In this document: one piece after another, positions 25,246-35,931 of the stretch
How the letters are laid out: each line of letters begins with the position of its first letter
Position numbering within the stretch: position 1 is the first letter of the stretch
Origin: Sabellastarte sp. h YS-2021
Lineage: Eukaryota > Annelida > Polychaeta > Sabellida > Sabellidae
Length of the DNA stretch: 64,000 nucleotides
Reading direction: 5' to 3'
NCBI GenBank assembly: GCA_964017235.1
Contig: OZ024927.1
Span: 48,923,293-48,987,292 of the forward strand
Translations under genes and position numbers: made by a program
Notes under the pieces: generated by a model
The model's input: only the letters and a program-made list of their open reading frames with translations
What the model was told of the DNA's origin: nothing
The model's database searches: none

Positions 25246-26844
25246 GTATTTCTTCCCCTGCGGTACTCGGCGGGAGATACATACCGCGGCAGTGGTCTTG
25301 TTTTCTGCTAAATTTATAATTTATCAGATGAAGCTCTATGCCATAGTGATGTAATTATTACTTTGACAAGAAATATACATGGATTTGCAAAGTCAAAGTT
25401 CAAAGTTGGGGTGTTACATCCCGTTCAACAGCCAGGGTCATATTAGGACAGGTTCTAAGTATTGCCACTTATGAGACTCGAACCCAAAGAGGTGACAGAG
25501 TTTGATTACATGCAAACTTTCTTGTCACTAGGTCACTTGAGGATCTCATACATTTGCCTATGCACACTTTGACATAACATAATGTTGAGTGCATACATCT
25601 GGAGAATAAAGCATGTGTACATGTGGTGTCAAAGGCCTGGTCTCATGTGGGTAAGCTGTTAGTTGTTAGGCTTTTGTTGCCAGTTTAAAGTTCATAACCT
25701 TGACCAACAATATGTATGGGTTTCCTCCAGCTGTGTGTCATAATATCTCCAATAAGGGACTAGGTGTAGTGTGAAACACATTAATACTCCCTGTGTCCAA
25801 TGGTCTACACAGGAGGTGACCTTGCAAGGTCATATTGATAAACCAAATCATTTCAACTTTATGCCAATAACAATATGATTGAGTCACAAAGATTTCATCT
25901 GCATGTGTTTAGGTGACTATTGGAATGGGTTTGACATAATAATATGTACTTTTTAGTACAAATCTCCCTTGTTTAAGATGAGGTCACAAGTACTAGTACT
26001 TGAGACTGTAATTTCCTCATTAGTTAATCAGATGTGGCACCTTCCATATGATTCTGTAAAGTTTCCATTAAAGGTTAAGTTATATTCAGCGGTACATTGC
26101 TTCTACATTTAAAGGGCAACATGGAACTTTGTGCCTTTTCACACCAAATACCATGCTGTCATGGCATGACCTAAGTGGATTTCTTTGCAAGATCTCTGGA
26201 AACCACGCATTTCCTGTGCTCTGGTGGTGCACATTCTTCTAAAGTTTTAATGGATCTGTGAGAAAGTCTCATCCTGCCAGTGGATGTGTGTCTTGCCTGC
26301 TTTCACCTTTCATATTCTGGATGTTCAGGAGATAGAATTTTTAGTATGACCTTAGGATATTTATTAATAAAAAACTCTTTACAGGTTCACTATAATTGGT
26401 TCCCTCACTTTGATTTTTTTCATAGTCAAAAGTAGCTGCCTATATAACAACTTACATACCTGAAATGCATTGGTTAAACTCTATTTCTAGAAACATTTGC
26501 AGTAGTTCCTGCAACTGGAATCATTATTTGTAATGTCTGCTTAAGTTACCATGAGGTTACCTCCTAACTTTTGTCCAATAAGAGGCAGGTTCCATCAGTG
26601 CCTTGTAGGTATTGCCATATTACAATTTGGCATTGGTTTACAGACACCAACCATTTACGTAAATTACCCTACAAATGTCATTAATTTTAATCAACATAAT
26701 ATAACCTTTCAGTCATCATTTTAATAAAGCCAATTATGTTCATGAAACTGTGGAACTTTGAATAATGAGGGCAATTGGTATTTGTTCATGTAACTGCCAA
26801 TAAATGACACACTAGGGTAATCACTCATAGGCTTGGAAACTGAA
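25246..26844. other. Spacer with one SINE, no gene seen
   Basis: Apart from the minus-strand SINE at about 25375-25575 and a weak SINE-like phrase (GGTTTCCTCCAG near 25723), this stretch shows no coding exon, RNA gene or clear repeat. I looked for the missing first exon of SPCS3 here and did not find it. Confidence 0.6.
25375..25575 (-). mobile_element. tRNA-derived SINE
   Basis: Read on the minus strand, a B-box-like GGGTTCGAGTCTC lies near 25495-25483. It is followed by CCTGTCCTAATATGACCCTGG and a tail ending CGGGATGTAACACCCC. The same tail type (GACGTTAAACCC or GACGTAAAACCCC) occurs in two more copies in this window (42425-42575 and 51880-52052). This arrangement is that of the tRNA-derived SINEs common in bivalves and other molluscs. 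The A box is weak and the ends are approximate. Confidence 0.6.
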
Positions 26845-29234
26845 TAATTAAGCGTCCCTGAAAGGGCGCTTATTTGTTTTCGCCTCAGTTTCCTCGCCGC
26901 CGCCGCATTATGGTCTTCCTTGAATATCTCCCTGATTATTAGAAGGTTTCAAACCATATTTGGCAGTTATATACCTTAGGCGTGGGAAAATTTTTCTGCA
27001 TGCTTAAATTTGACCTTTATGAAAGTCACATGATCAAAAACAATTTTTTGAAGTACACCCCCCCCCCCCATCATCGCGGTTCAGGAAAAACTACTTACTA
27101 CAGAGCCTTTTAATTTGACACACGTGTTTATACTATCGAAAACGCAAGCTGATTAGATTTTGGGAGCAATCCCTTGAAAAATGTCTCATTTAGGAGTGAT
27201 TTTCTGACCCCTTCCAATCTGAAAGCCTTAAATTTAGGCCAATCCCCTATTATCTTCTTAAGTATTGCATTTAGAGCTATAAAATGTACTGGGAGGTAAT
27301 AGGGAACCATATGTGGAGAGTCTAAATAGCCGGTCAGTTTTACCCCACGGCCCCCCCTTATGGGTTAACCTGGGGTCATAAAATAGCTGATTTTGAGTTT
27401 TTGCCTTATGTCTCCTTTATTGTTGCTTTTATAGCTTCAGAATGTATTAAGAGGTATTGGGAAAGCATATATGGAGAGTCTAAATAGCTGGTCAGTTTTA
27501 CCCCCCGACCCCCCCTTATGGGTCAAACTGGGGTCATAAAATAGCCGATTTTGAGTTTTTGCCTTTATCTCCTTTATTGTTGCTTTTATGGCTTCAGAAT
27601 ATATTAAGAGGTATTGGGAAAGCATATGTGGAGAGTCTAAATAGCCGGTCAGTTTTACCCCCTGCCCCCCCCCCCCCCTTATGGGTCAAACTGGGGTCAT
27701 AAAATAGCTGATTTTGAGTTTTTGCCTTATATCTCCTTTATCTTTGCTTTTATAGCTTCAGAATGTATTAAGAGGTCTTGAGAAAGAATATGTGGAGAGT
27801 CTAAATAGCCGGTCAGTTTTACCCCCTGACCCCCCCTTATGGGCCAAACTGGAGTCATAAATAGCTGCTTTGGAGTTTTTGCCTTATATCTCCTTTATCT
27901 TTGCTTTTATAGCTTCAGAATGTATTAAGAGGTATTGGGAAAGCATATGTGGAGAATCTAAATAGCCGGTCAGTTTTATCCCCCGACCCCCCTTTATGGG
28001 TCAAACTGGGGTCATAAAATAGCTGATTTTGAGTTTTTGCCTTATATCTCCTTTATTGTTGCTTTTATAGCTTCAGAATGTATTAAGAGGTATTGGGAAA
28101 GCATATATGGGGAGTCTAAATAGCCGGTCAGTTTTACCCCCGACCCCCCCTTATGGGTCAAACTGAGGTTATAAAATAGCCGATTTTGAGTTTTTCCCTT
28201 TATCTCCTTTATTGTTGCTTTTATAGCTTCAGAATATATTAAAAGGTATTGGGAAAGCATATGTAGAGAGTCTAAATAGCCGGTCAGTTTTACCCCCCGA
28301 CCCCCCCTTATGGGCCAAACTGGGGTCATAAATAGCTGCTTGGAGTTTTTGCCTTATATCTCCTTTATTGTTGCTTTTATAGCTTCAGAATGTATTAAGA
28401 GGTATTGGGAAAGCATATGTGGAGAATCTAAATAGCCGGTCAGTTTTATCCGCCAACCCCCCCTTATGGGTCAAACTGGGGTCATAAAATAGTTCCTTTA
28501 GAGTCTAAATAGCCGGTTAGTTTTACCCCCCGCCCCCCCCCCCCCTTATGGGTCAAACTGGGGTCATAAAATAGCTGATTTTGAGTTTTTGCCTTATATC
28601 TCCTTTATCTTTGCTTTTATAGCTTCAGAATGTATTAAGAGGTCTTGAGAAAGAATATGTGGAGAGTCTAAATAGCCGGTCAGTTTTACCCCCTGACCCC
28701 CCCCTTATGGGCCAAACTGGAGTCATAAATAGCTGCTTTGGAGTTTTTGCCTTATATCTCCTTTATCTTTGCTTTTATAGCTTCAGAATGTATTAAGAGG
28801 TATTGGGAAAGCATATGTGGAGAATCTAAATAGCCGGTCAGTTTTATCCCCTGACCCCCCTTTATGGGTCAAACTGGGGTCATAAAATAGTTGCTTTGGA
28901 GTTTTGCCTTATATCTCCTTTATTGTTGCTTTTAGACCTTGAGAATGTATTAAGAGGTATTGGGAAAGCATATGTGGAGAGTCTAAATAGCCAGTCAGTT
29001 TTCCCCCGACCCTCCCTTATGGGCCAAACTGGGGTCATAAATAGCTGCTTTGGAGTTTTTGCCTTATATCTCCTTTATTGTTGCTTTTATAGCTTCAGAA
29101 TGTATTAAGAGGTATTGGGAAATCATACGGTGCAGCTTTGTGCATTCTTAGCTTTACAGCATGCTTATTAAAACCACAAAGCATTTTAAACTTTAAGGGA
29201 CGCTTCGCTTTTGTTAGCAAAAGCATTCCTCTAG
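26845..29234 (+). mobile_element. Second Helentron-associated-like element, with 157-bp array
   Basis: The left end is TAATTAAGCGTCCCT; AAGCGTCCCT, a GAA loop and AGGGCGCTT fold into a hairpin (26850-26871). A short GCC tract follows at 26896-26907, then about 250 bases of unique sequence, then about eleven 157-bp units. Near the right end AGGGACGCTT (29196-29205) is the exact inverse of the hairpin arm. GCTTTTGTTAGCAAAAGC (29207-29224) forms a perfect 7-bp hairpin, and six bases later CTAG (29231-29234) is followed by TT. The order of parts is the same as in the element at 18399 although the sequences are unrelated. No protein is encoded. Boundaries are inferred from structure, since no empty site is available. 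Confidence 0.65.
27300..29128 (+). repeat. 157-bp tandem array inside the second element
   Basis: The phrase TCTAAATAGCCGG, or a close variant, starts at 27321, 27479, 27636, 27800, 27957, 28115, 28271, 28427, 28504 (truncated unit), 28667, 28825 and 28982. Each unit has a C-rich run (5-13 C in a row) before TTATGGG and a CCTTATATCTCCTTTATTG phrase. The unit around 27800 and the unit around 28667 share private changes (GGTCTTGAGAAAGAATATG), so a block of 867 bp was duplicated within the array. A more diverged first unit lies at about 27140-27300. Open frames here, such as 28042-28329 on the minus strand, are repeat artefacts. Confidence 0.92.
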
Positions 29235-30107
29235 TTGACATATATGTGTATCGTCTATTATGTAATAATTTGATAAAATTAAATTTAGCATGCATGGAAT
29301 TAAATAATATAAATGTGAAAAATTCCAAAAAATTAACTTTACAGCATTTACGACCTAATCCAGCACAAATAAACATCCTATTATGTACGAGATCATAAAG
29401 TAGTGATAACCCCTTAGATAAATATTTACAATTACTTCAACAATAAAGCTAGTATTATAACCAACAAACATATATATACAATAAAGTAACATAAATTCAA
29501 CAGCTTCAGAAGTTATAACTTGATACTACAACCAAACTGGGTGTCCCAAGTGTGGATGTAGGAGACACAAGATTGTTTACTTTTCTTCTGCAGTTACGTA
29601 ATTTTACAACTGAACTAATAAACAGCATACAGACAGCACCTTTGCTTTTTATGCTAAAAACTGCACAAAAATATCGTATTTGGAGTGGAATTAATGTAAA
29701 ATATATAATTAACAATTCATACCCTCTTGGGCCTTATTATCTATGGCTAATAAAGTGGTAATAGACCCATATTATGCACGGGTGATATTTGGGGATGTGA
29801 GCGATAATTGCATATTTTTGGTATTTTACTCAGCTAATATCAATTTCCAGACTGTAATCCGACCTTTAGAAATTATGGGATGGATTAATTCATCTATTTT
29901 TATAAACAAAGTGACCGCTAATGCTGTTATTTGTGTATATCCTTCCGTTTTTACCGTCGTTAGGCCCATAATGCGACGGTAAGCAGTAAAGTATTTAGAT
30001 GCAGGAACACAATTTTCTGTGTTTGCAGTAATATAGACACTTATATGCACTTCCTGTTTGTATACACAATGATGAAATTTTGCAAGTGAAATAAATTTTG
30101 GTAAATA
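29235..30107. other. Spacer, no supported gene
   Basis: AT-rich sequence with several overlapping open frames of 60-93 codons on both strands (for example 29743-29982). None shows a recognisable domain, a start context or a codon pattern that sets it apart. I see no RNA gene. Confidence 0.5.
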
Positions 30108-30812
30108 CAGTAGAACCTCAATTATCCGGCCTTCTATTATCCGAATCTCCGGATTAACCGAACCGAAATCGTGTCTCCCTACATATATTTATGCATCGTC
30201 ATGCGTCAGCGATAATACAGGATTTTACTCACTCTCTCGGAAACTATTAATTCTAGTGCTTTATAAAACGTACCATTCACTGAAACGCCTAACTTCTTTG
30301 ATCTTTATCACCATTGTTAGAATAGGGGAGGGATTAAGACAATTACACGACCCCGCTTCACAACTTCTTTCATAATGCGCCAATCAATGAAAGCGTGTTC
30401 GGTTACCTCTCGCAATTTATAATCTCCCGGAGTAGGTTTACAGACTGACAACATGTATCAAAAGAAAAGACGTCAACAATGTATTACCAACCAAACACAC
30501 ATATCACTGAAGGCGTCTTCGCTTGGGGTTTTACAATAAATAATCTCCCGGACTTTTCCAAATGATAAAATGCATAACGATGTTTATCTAAAGTTAAAAC
30601 GGCCACAATGCATGTACAAACCGAACACAACCATTTCAAATCCGCGTACTGTTTTAAATAAAAATGAAAATATCCATAGATATGGAGCAAATAAGTGACA
30701 ATTATAGGTTCAGTTATATAATATTACACAAATATATTAAACTATATCTTCAAATACCACCGATGTCTATATTTAGTGCAAAAATGCATAACGATGTTTA
30801 TCTAAAATTAAA
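30108..30812 (-). mobile_element. pogo/Tigger-like MITE, right end lost
   Basis: The element begins CAGTAGAACCTCAATTATCC after a TA at 30106-30107. It matches, in reverse orientation, the complete copy at 32155-32960 (about 95% where compared). The match runs to about 30780. There the sequence switches to a repeat of its own interior: AATGCATAACGATGTTTATC, seen at 30569, is repeated at about 30783. It then abuts the old Helentron-like copy. A 68-codon frame at 30484-30690 on the minus strand is shared with the other copy. No transposase domain is visible. Confidence 0.65.
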
Positions 30813-32154
30813 ACCACTGCCACTTTAAAGCCCTGTAACTGTCGAACTATTTGGCTCATAGAGCTGAAATCTTTGAATTTTTCAAAGGAAGTGCCTGTCT
30901 ATTTAAATTTTGAATATTAATGATGTTATGGCTATTTTAGGCTTTTAAGAACTTATTTTTGTGTTTTTATCTCTCTGCTTGCTGAGTTTTTAACTTTTTA
31001 AAATGAAACTGGTTATACATATTAAAGTAGGCAAAGTGGACACTGTTATTTTCTGGTGAGCTTTAAGTCCCAATATTAGTGAAATTGTAGCCTTATGTAG
31101 GGAAAATAGGGGATTTTTAACACTTACCTAGCCCAGTATTATTCAACAACTTGCCTCAGTTAATTTTCACACAACTCCTACAGTTATGAACTTATTTCAG
31201 TTGACAATCACATATTTAAAATTCTCAGTTCTGAATTATTATTATAAATCTGTTCTTGTGGTTTAATAATTGATATTTAACTCTGTTGGACAATCCTTAT
31301 TTATATATTTGATTTTTTTATTAGTCATAAGATTAACTGAGCTTTTTGTATTGCAAGTTTATAAAATAGATAGAGTGGACCATTGATGATTTCTGAGTAT
31401 TGTATTACCCCTTTGATATATATCAGAGTGTTTGTTATCTCTTACCGTTTGTACAGTATCACTCCATCTCTTTGTCATATTAGGTAATGTAGTCCCACCC
31501 CCACCCCACCCCCTCTGGGGACTTCCGGCTATTGAGTGACACCAAATAAACAAAGGTATTGAAATGATATCAAATGAGAAACAAAGAACCAGGCTGGTCA
31601 GTGGGGTTGCAGATCTCCTGAAATAGTGTTAGATGTTTAATTAGATGGTCATCATTCATCAATCAGATTTATAGCATATCTTTTTTTTTTTTTTTGCTCT
31701 ACACAGATATATGAAAAAAACACTCCTCCTCTTTGTTTAAGCAGTATGATGGTATAAAACCAGGTATATGTAGCACTATATATAGTACAACTTCATTTTG
31801 TTTGCAAGGAACTGAGAAGTGATATTGTCAGATTTTGCTGTTTCTTCTTATTATAAATGAAACCGTGAAATCAGCTTTAATTTACTTTTGAAGGATACAT
31901 GTAAAATTATGAAGAAAGAAAAACAAAATCTAATTGTATATTTGTTTTATAATATTTCATCTATCCACTAATATATTAAAACATAGAAACAGATAAACTT
32001 GTGTGTGGACCTTTGCCCACATGGACTCTTGCACGTAGGACCTTTGCCCACAAAGGACTTTGCCCACCACATTTTTACAGGGGAGGAACTTTGCATAAAA
32101 TAATGATATGAAATAATGTCCACAAAATTAGCTTTTTAAAGTTTTATTGAAGTA

Positions 32155-32960
32155 CAGTAGAACCTCGATTATCTGAACCCAGTGGGGGACATGCAATCTG
32201 GTTGGATAATAGAGGGGTTCGGATAGATGAAGGAAACCAAAGTTCACCGTCTATAGGTCACCGCGTGGGCGATAATTGAAGACATCGATTTATGCACTAA
32301 ATATAGACGTCGGTGGTATTTGAAGATATAGTTTAATATATTTGTGTGATATTATATAACTGAACCTATAATTGTCACTTATTTGCTCCATATCTATGGA
32401 TATTTTCCTTTTATTTTAAAGTATTACACGGATTTGAAATGGTTGTGTTCGGTTTGTACATGCATTGTGGCCGTTTTAATTTTAGATAAACATCGTTATG
32501 CATTTTGTCATTTGGAAAAGTCCGGGAGATTATTTATTGTAAAACCCCAAGCGAAGACGCCTTCAGTGATATGTGTGTTTGGTTGGTAATGCATTGTTGA
32601 CGTCTTTTCTTTTGATACACGTCAGTCTGTAAACCTACTCTGGGAGATTATAAATTGCGAGAGGTAATCGAACACGCTTTCATTGATTGGCGCATTATGA
32701 AAGAAGTTGTGAAGCGGGGTCGTGTAATTGAATTAATCCCTCCCCTATTGTAACAATGGTGATAAAGATCAAATAAGTTAGGCGTTTCTGTGATTGGTAC
32801 GTTTTATAAAGCACTAGAATTAATAGTTTCCGAGAGTGTGTAAAATCCTGTATTATCGCTCACGCTTGACGATGCATAAAGATATGTAGGGAGACACGAT
32901 TTCGGTTCGGTTAATCTGGAGATTCGGATAATAGAAGGTCGGATAATCGAGGTTCTACTG
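32155..32960 (+). mobile_element. pogo/Tigger-like MITE, complete
   Basis: CAGTAGAACCTCGATTATC at 32155 is matched by the inverse GATAATCGAGGTTCTACTG ending at 32960. A TA dinucleotide lies on each side (32153-32154 and 32961-32962), as expected for the Tc1/mariner superfamily. It is 806 bp long. The only sizeable frame (32383-32589, 68 codons) has no transposase motif, so it is a non-autonomous derivative. The element at 30108 is a second, inverted copy. Confidence 0.8.
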
Positions 32961-33283
32961 TATAAGTGTACAGTATCTACCATATTAAAGGTCAGCTTCT
33001 TATTATATTATCGAATTTTAATTATGTAATGTTACAATGTAATAATATTCTCAATGACTGTTGGACTTTCTTGAAACTTTTTTTGTGTATATGCATTCTT
33101 CATTGCAAAGGTTTTGGCCACCTGGTATTTTTATTGTTTCCATTTTGCAGTACTATATTAAATCTATGAACAGTGAATTAAATGCTAATGAAATCAACTT
33201 GCATACTTTATATGGTGCAACTTTACTTCAGTTAATGTTTACCTCTTTCAACACTATATATATTGAGTAGTTATCTAAATGGA

Positions 33284-33321
33284 GTATTGATTGATTGAAT
33301 GATTGATTGATTGATTGATAA
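33284..33321 (+). repeat. (GATT)n microsatellite
   Basis: GATTGATTGAATGATTGATT and continuation form a short tetranucleotide tract. It may be the 3' tail of a decayed LINE, since the LINE at 63690 ends in the same motif, but no LINE body is visible upstream. Confidence 0.8.
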
Positions 33322-33680
33322 AAAATGAAAATGTATATGTGGTTAGAAAAATTTCTGTTGTGGGTGAACATCCTACCCTGTCAGATTGTTGTGGGCAAAG
33401 TTCCTTGTGGGCAAAGTGCCTGTGGATAGAGTTTGTATTGGGCAAAGTTCTTGTGGGCAAAGTTCCTGGATGCTCATCAGTCGTCTGGGGATACCATTTT
33501 GCCTACAAAATAAAAATATTGTAGATTGAATTACTCAAGTTCTTATATAAGTGGTTGATTATGTTTTCCCTCAAAATTATATCACACAAGAGGGGTCCCA
33601 TAAAAAATACCCAGTCAAAACATGTTGCGTGAGTGATGACCTGTCTTGGGATATGTTGGGGCCGAGTTGGCCCAATCTAG

Positions 33681-34199
33681 GTATCTATGATGTGGTAAAC
33701 ATCTTTTCCATGAAAAGGTACAAATCTTTGAGAAAATTGAGGATGGGCGTGAATAGGTACATGAGCACGAATTGGTCCACCACCACTACCCAAGTGATCC
33801 TATGAGGGAGACTGATCACTTACATCATGATTCAAGTGAACAGAGTGATCATGAATCGAATAAGCCTACTAATCACTGCCGGTGTCGGGTGAAGTTTGTC
33901 CCCCTGTGAAAAAAGTTTCTTTTTGTTGTGTGAAATTTGATCCTCCATGAAATAAGTTCCTCAAAGTTGAAACTAAACCACGGATGGCAAATATTGATAT
34001 ATTTTATTAAATTATTGTTAAATGATTGTTTAAGAATTATAATGTATGGTGTTCCTTCAGCGTACTAAGCAGCTAATCATATATATATAAAAACTATATG
34101 AATATTAAATAAAATGAAGCTACATATATGGCAGCTGATGTCTTCCCACATGTATTCTACCAAATTGCACTCATACAATTCTCGGATCCAGTGGTACAG
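33681..34199. other. Spacer, nothing recognised
   Basis: No exon, RNA gene or clear repeat was recognised between the end of the old element copy and the AT-rich repeat field. Confidence 0.5.
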
Positions 34200-35045
34200 T
34201 GACAAAATATTGCTAGAAGAAACCTTTGTTTAGTCTGTGTGTGTGTACCAGTACTACCACTTGATATTCTGTTTGTAAAATATTGCCAGAAAAGTTCAAC
34301 AATAGGTGCGGTGGCAGTGTATTGCTAGAAGAAACCCCACAGTGGCCTGATATTTTCTTGTGTTTGCGGGACCTTCTATTTGTAAAATATTGCTAGAAAC
34401 CACATCATGGCTTGATATTCTAGTAATAATATATTGCTAGAAAAGTTCAACAGAAGGTGCAATGGGAGTAAAATATTGCTAGATCTTCTGTTTATAAAAT
34501 ATTGCCAGAAAACCCCATAATAGCCTCATATTTCCTTCACTCCATGTGTGTAAAAGTACCACTATTTGATATTCTATATGTTAAATATTGCTAGAAAAGT
34601 TAAGCAGTAGGTGCGGTGAGCGTATAACATTGCTAGGTCTTCTATTTGTGAAATATTGTTAGAAAACCCCACAGTGGCCTCATATTTCTCAAGTTTGCAT
34701 GTACAAAAAGTATTTGGTCTCTAATTTTAAAATATTGTTAGAAAGTCCCATTGTGGCCTCGTATCTGGCATTTGATATCCTATTTGTAAAATATTGATAG
34801 AAAAGTACAACATGAGGTGCGGTAAAAGTAAAATATTGCTAGATCTTCTGTTTGTAAAATATTGTTAGAAACCCCATTGTAGTCTTATTTTGTTCACTCC
34901 ATCTGTTTACAAGTACTAGCATTTTATATTCTATTTGTAAAATAATGTTAGAAAACTTTATCGTGGTCTCATATTTCCTACACTCCATGTATATGTAGAT
35001 CTACAAGTTCAACAGTAGGTGGTGACAAAATATTGCTAGAAAACC
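34200..35045 (+). repeat. Degenerate complex repeat built on an AT-rich motif
   Basis: The motif TAAAATATTGCTAGAAAA, with small variants, occurs about sixteen times in 850 bases (for example near 34207, 34275, 34381, 34472, 34496, 34573, 34650, 34728, 34787, 34827, 34855 and 35021). Longer blocks recur. Motif + GTTCAACA(G)(A/T)AGGTGC + motif + GATCTTCT + motif + ACCCCA + GCCTCATATTTCC is seen at least three times (from about 34428, 34573 and 34787). Spacing is irregular. No gene is present. It lies upstream of the first visible SPCS3 exon, probably in an intron. Confidence 0.75.
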
Positions 35046-35611
35046 CCAGTGTGGCCTCATGTTTCCTCTATTCCATGTGTGTACTAGTACCGGCATTGAT
35101 ATTCTATTTGTAAAGTATTCAGGCAATCAGAGATGAGATGTGTTAAAAAGGTACGGTAAGAGGTGTGGCTCCAAGTAAAGCTCCAAGTTTTATAATGGGA
35201 TGTAGCGTTAAATTAGTTCCCATGTAAAATAAATTCCTCACATTTGAATGAATTGATACTTAACCACATGCAAAAATTACTTTTATTTTTCCTTGTTGTT
35301 CAATGTTTATGGATTACAGTATAGCTGATGTACATGTTTTTGCTGCTATATTCACATTTTCCATCATTTAAACAATAAGCTTCATGATGCACTGGGTACT
35401 CTATTGGTGAAGTCCTAATGCAGATTCTGTCAGATAATCCATAATATGTTTTCTCGTCCTTTATCCAGAAAGAGTATATCTTGGCATTGTTCAGTGTCTG
35501 CTGTTATTTATATTTCCAGTAAATCGATGAGAATTGTTTTTCAACATACTGCTTTAATCTAATAACTTTACAAAGAAATTCTAAATTGAGTCTAGAAGAT
35601 ATATCTAGGTT
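35046..35611. other. Spacer, nothing recognised
   Basis: AT-rich, probably intronic sequence of SPCS3. It shows no exon-like open stretch flanked by splice sites and no repeat. Confidence 0.5.
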
Positions 35612-35766
35612 TATGATGTGCTACAACTTTATGATTATTATTAAGAACTCTTGCTGATTAATACAACTATATACAAAATTTTTTTATAATATTTTTTCCA
35701 GAAAAAATGTGTCAGAATACAGCACAGGAAAGGAGAAAAATTACCTTAGATTTATAAAAATTTGAT
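35612..35766 (+). pseudogene. Dead duplicate of the first visible SPCS3 exon
   Basis: About 156 bases (intron plus exon) are tandemly duplicated. 35612-35766 corresponds to 35767-35922, matched by GATGTGCTA, CTTTATGATTATTAT and ATACAAAAT. The exon part starts at 35702 after TTTTTTCCAG. It reads [13 protein letters not shown], then YLRFIKI and a stop, whereas the working copy continues [11 protein letters not shown]. It has no 5' splice site at the right place, so it is a decayed pseudo-exon. It keeps a good acceptor. Confidence 0.8.
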
Positions 35767-35857
35767 CTTGATGTGCTAAAACTTTATGATTATTATTTAG
35801 AACTCTTGCTGGTTGACATAAATATATACAAAATCTTTTTATTGTATTTTTTCCTAG

Positions 35858-35931
35858 AAAAAATGTTCCAGATTACAGCACAGGAAAGGAGAAAAATGAC
35901 CTTGGATTTATAACATTTGATCTCAAGACAG
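35858..35931 (+). CDS. SPCS3: SPCS3 exon, residues about 48-73
   Basis: The acceptor is TTTTTTCCTAG and the donor is GACAG|GTAACT. The exon is 74 nt long: one base completes a codon from the preceding unseen exon, 24 codons follow, and one base is left over. It encodes [20 protein letters not shown] and DLKT. A decayed tandem copy lies 156 bases upstream. Confidence 0.93.

Larger units (their letters stand above)
31995..33475. mobile_element. Foldback-like element with minisatellite inverted repeats (candidate)
   Basis: The left end holds several copies of ACCTTTGCCCACA and GGACTTTGCCCAC between about 32010 and 32090. The right end holds four copies of GTGGGCAAAGTTCC-type sequence between about 33388 and 33470, which is the inverse. 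Terminal inverted repeats made of short tandem subrepeats are the mark of foldback elements. The pogo-like MITE at 32155-32960 lies inside. Exact ends and target duplication are not resolved. Confidence 0.45.
30813..33680 (+). mobile_element. Old, 5'-truncated third copy of the 18399-type element, with nested insertions
   Basis: From 30815 (TGCCACTTTAAAGCCC) to about 31640 the sequence follows 20410-21000 of copy 1 at clearly lower identity. The 3' end (GTGAGTGATGACCTG at about 33628, CCGAGTTGGCCCAATCTAG at about 33662-33680) matches the copy 1 terminus. In between, a foldback-like element and a pogo-like MITE have been inserted. It lacks the 5' hairpin and the GCC tract. This copy shows that the family has been present for a long time, in contrast to the two near-identical copies. 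Confidence 0.75.

Noticed and set aside
28042-28329. 95-codon minus-strand frame
   Set aside because: It is made of two 157-bp repeat units read in one frame; neighbouring units break it.
29743-29982. 79-codon plus-strand frame
   Set aside because: No recognisable domain, no splice or promoter support, and a similar frame on the other strand (29826-30050).
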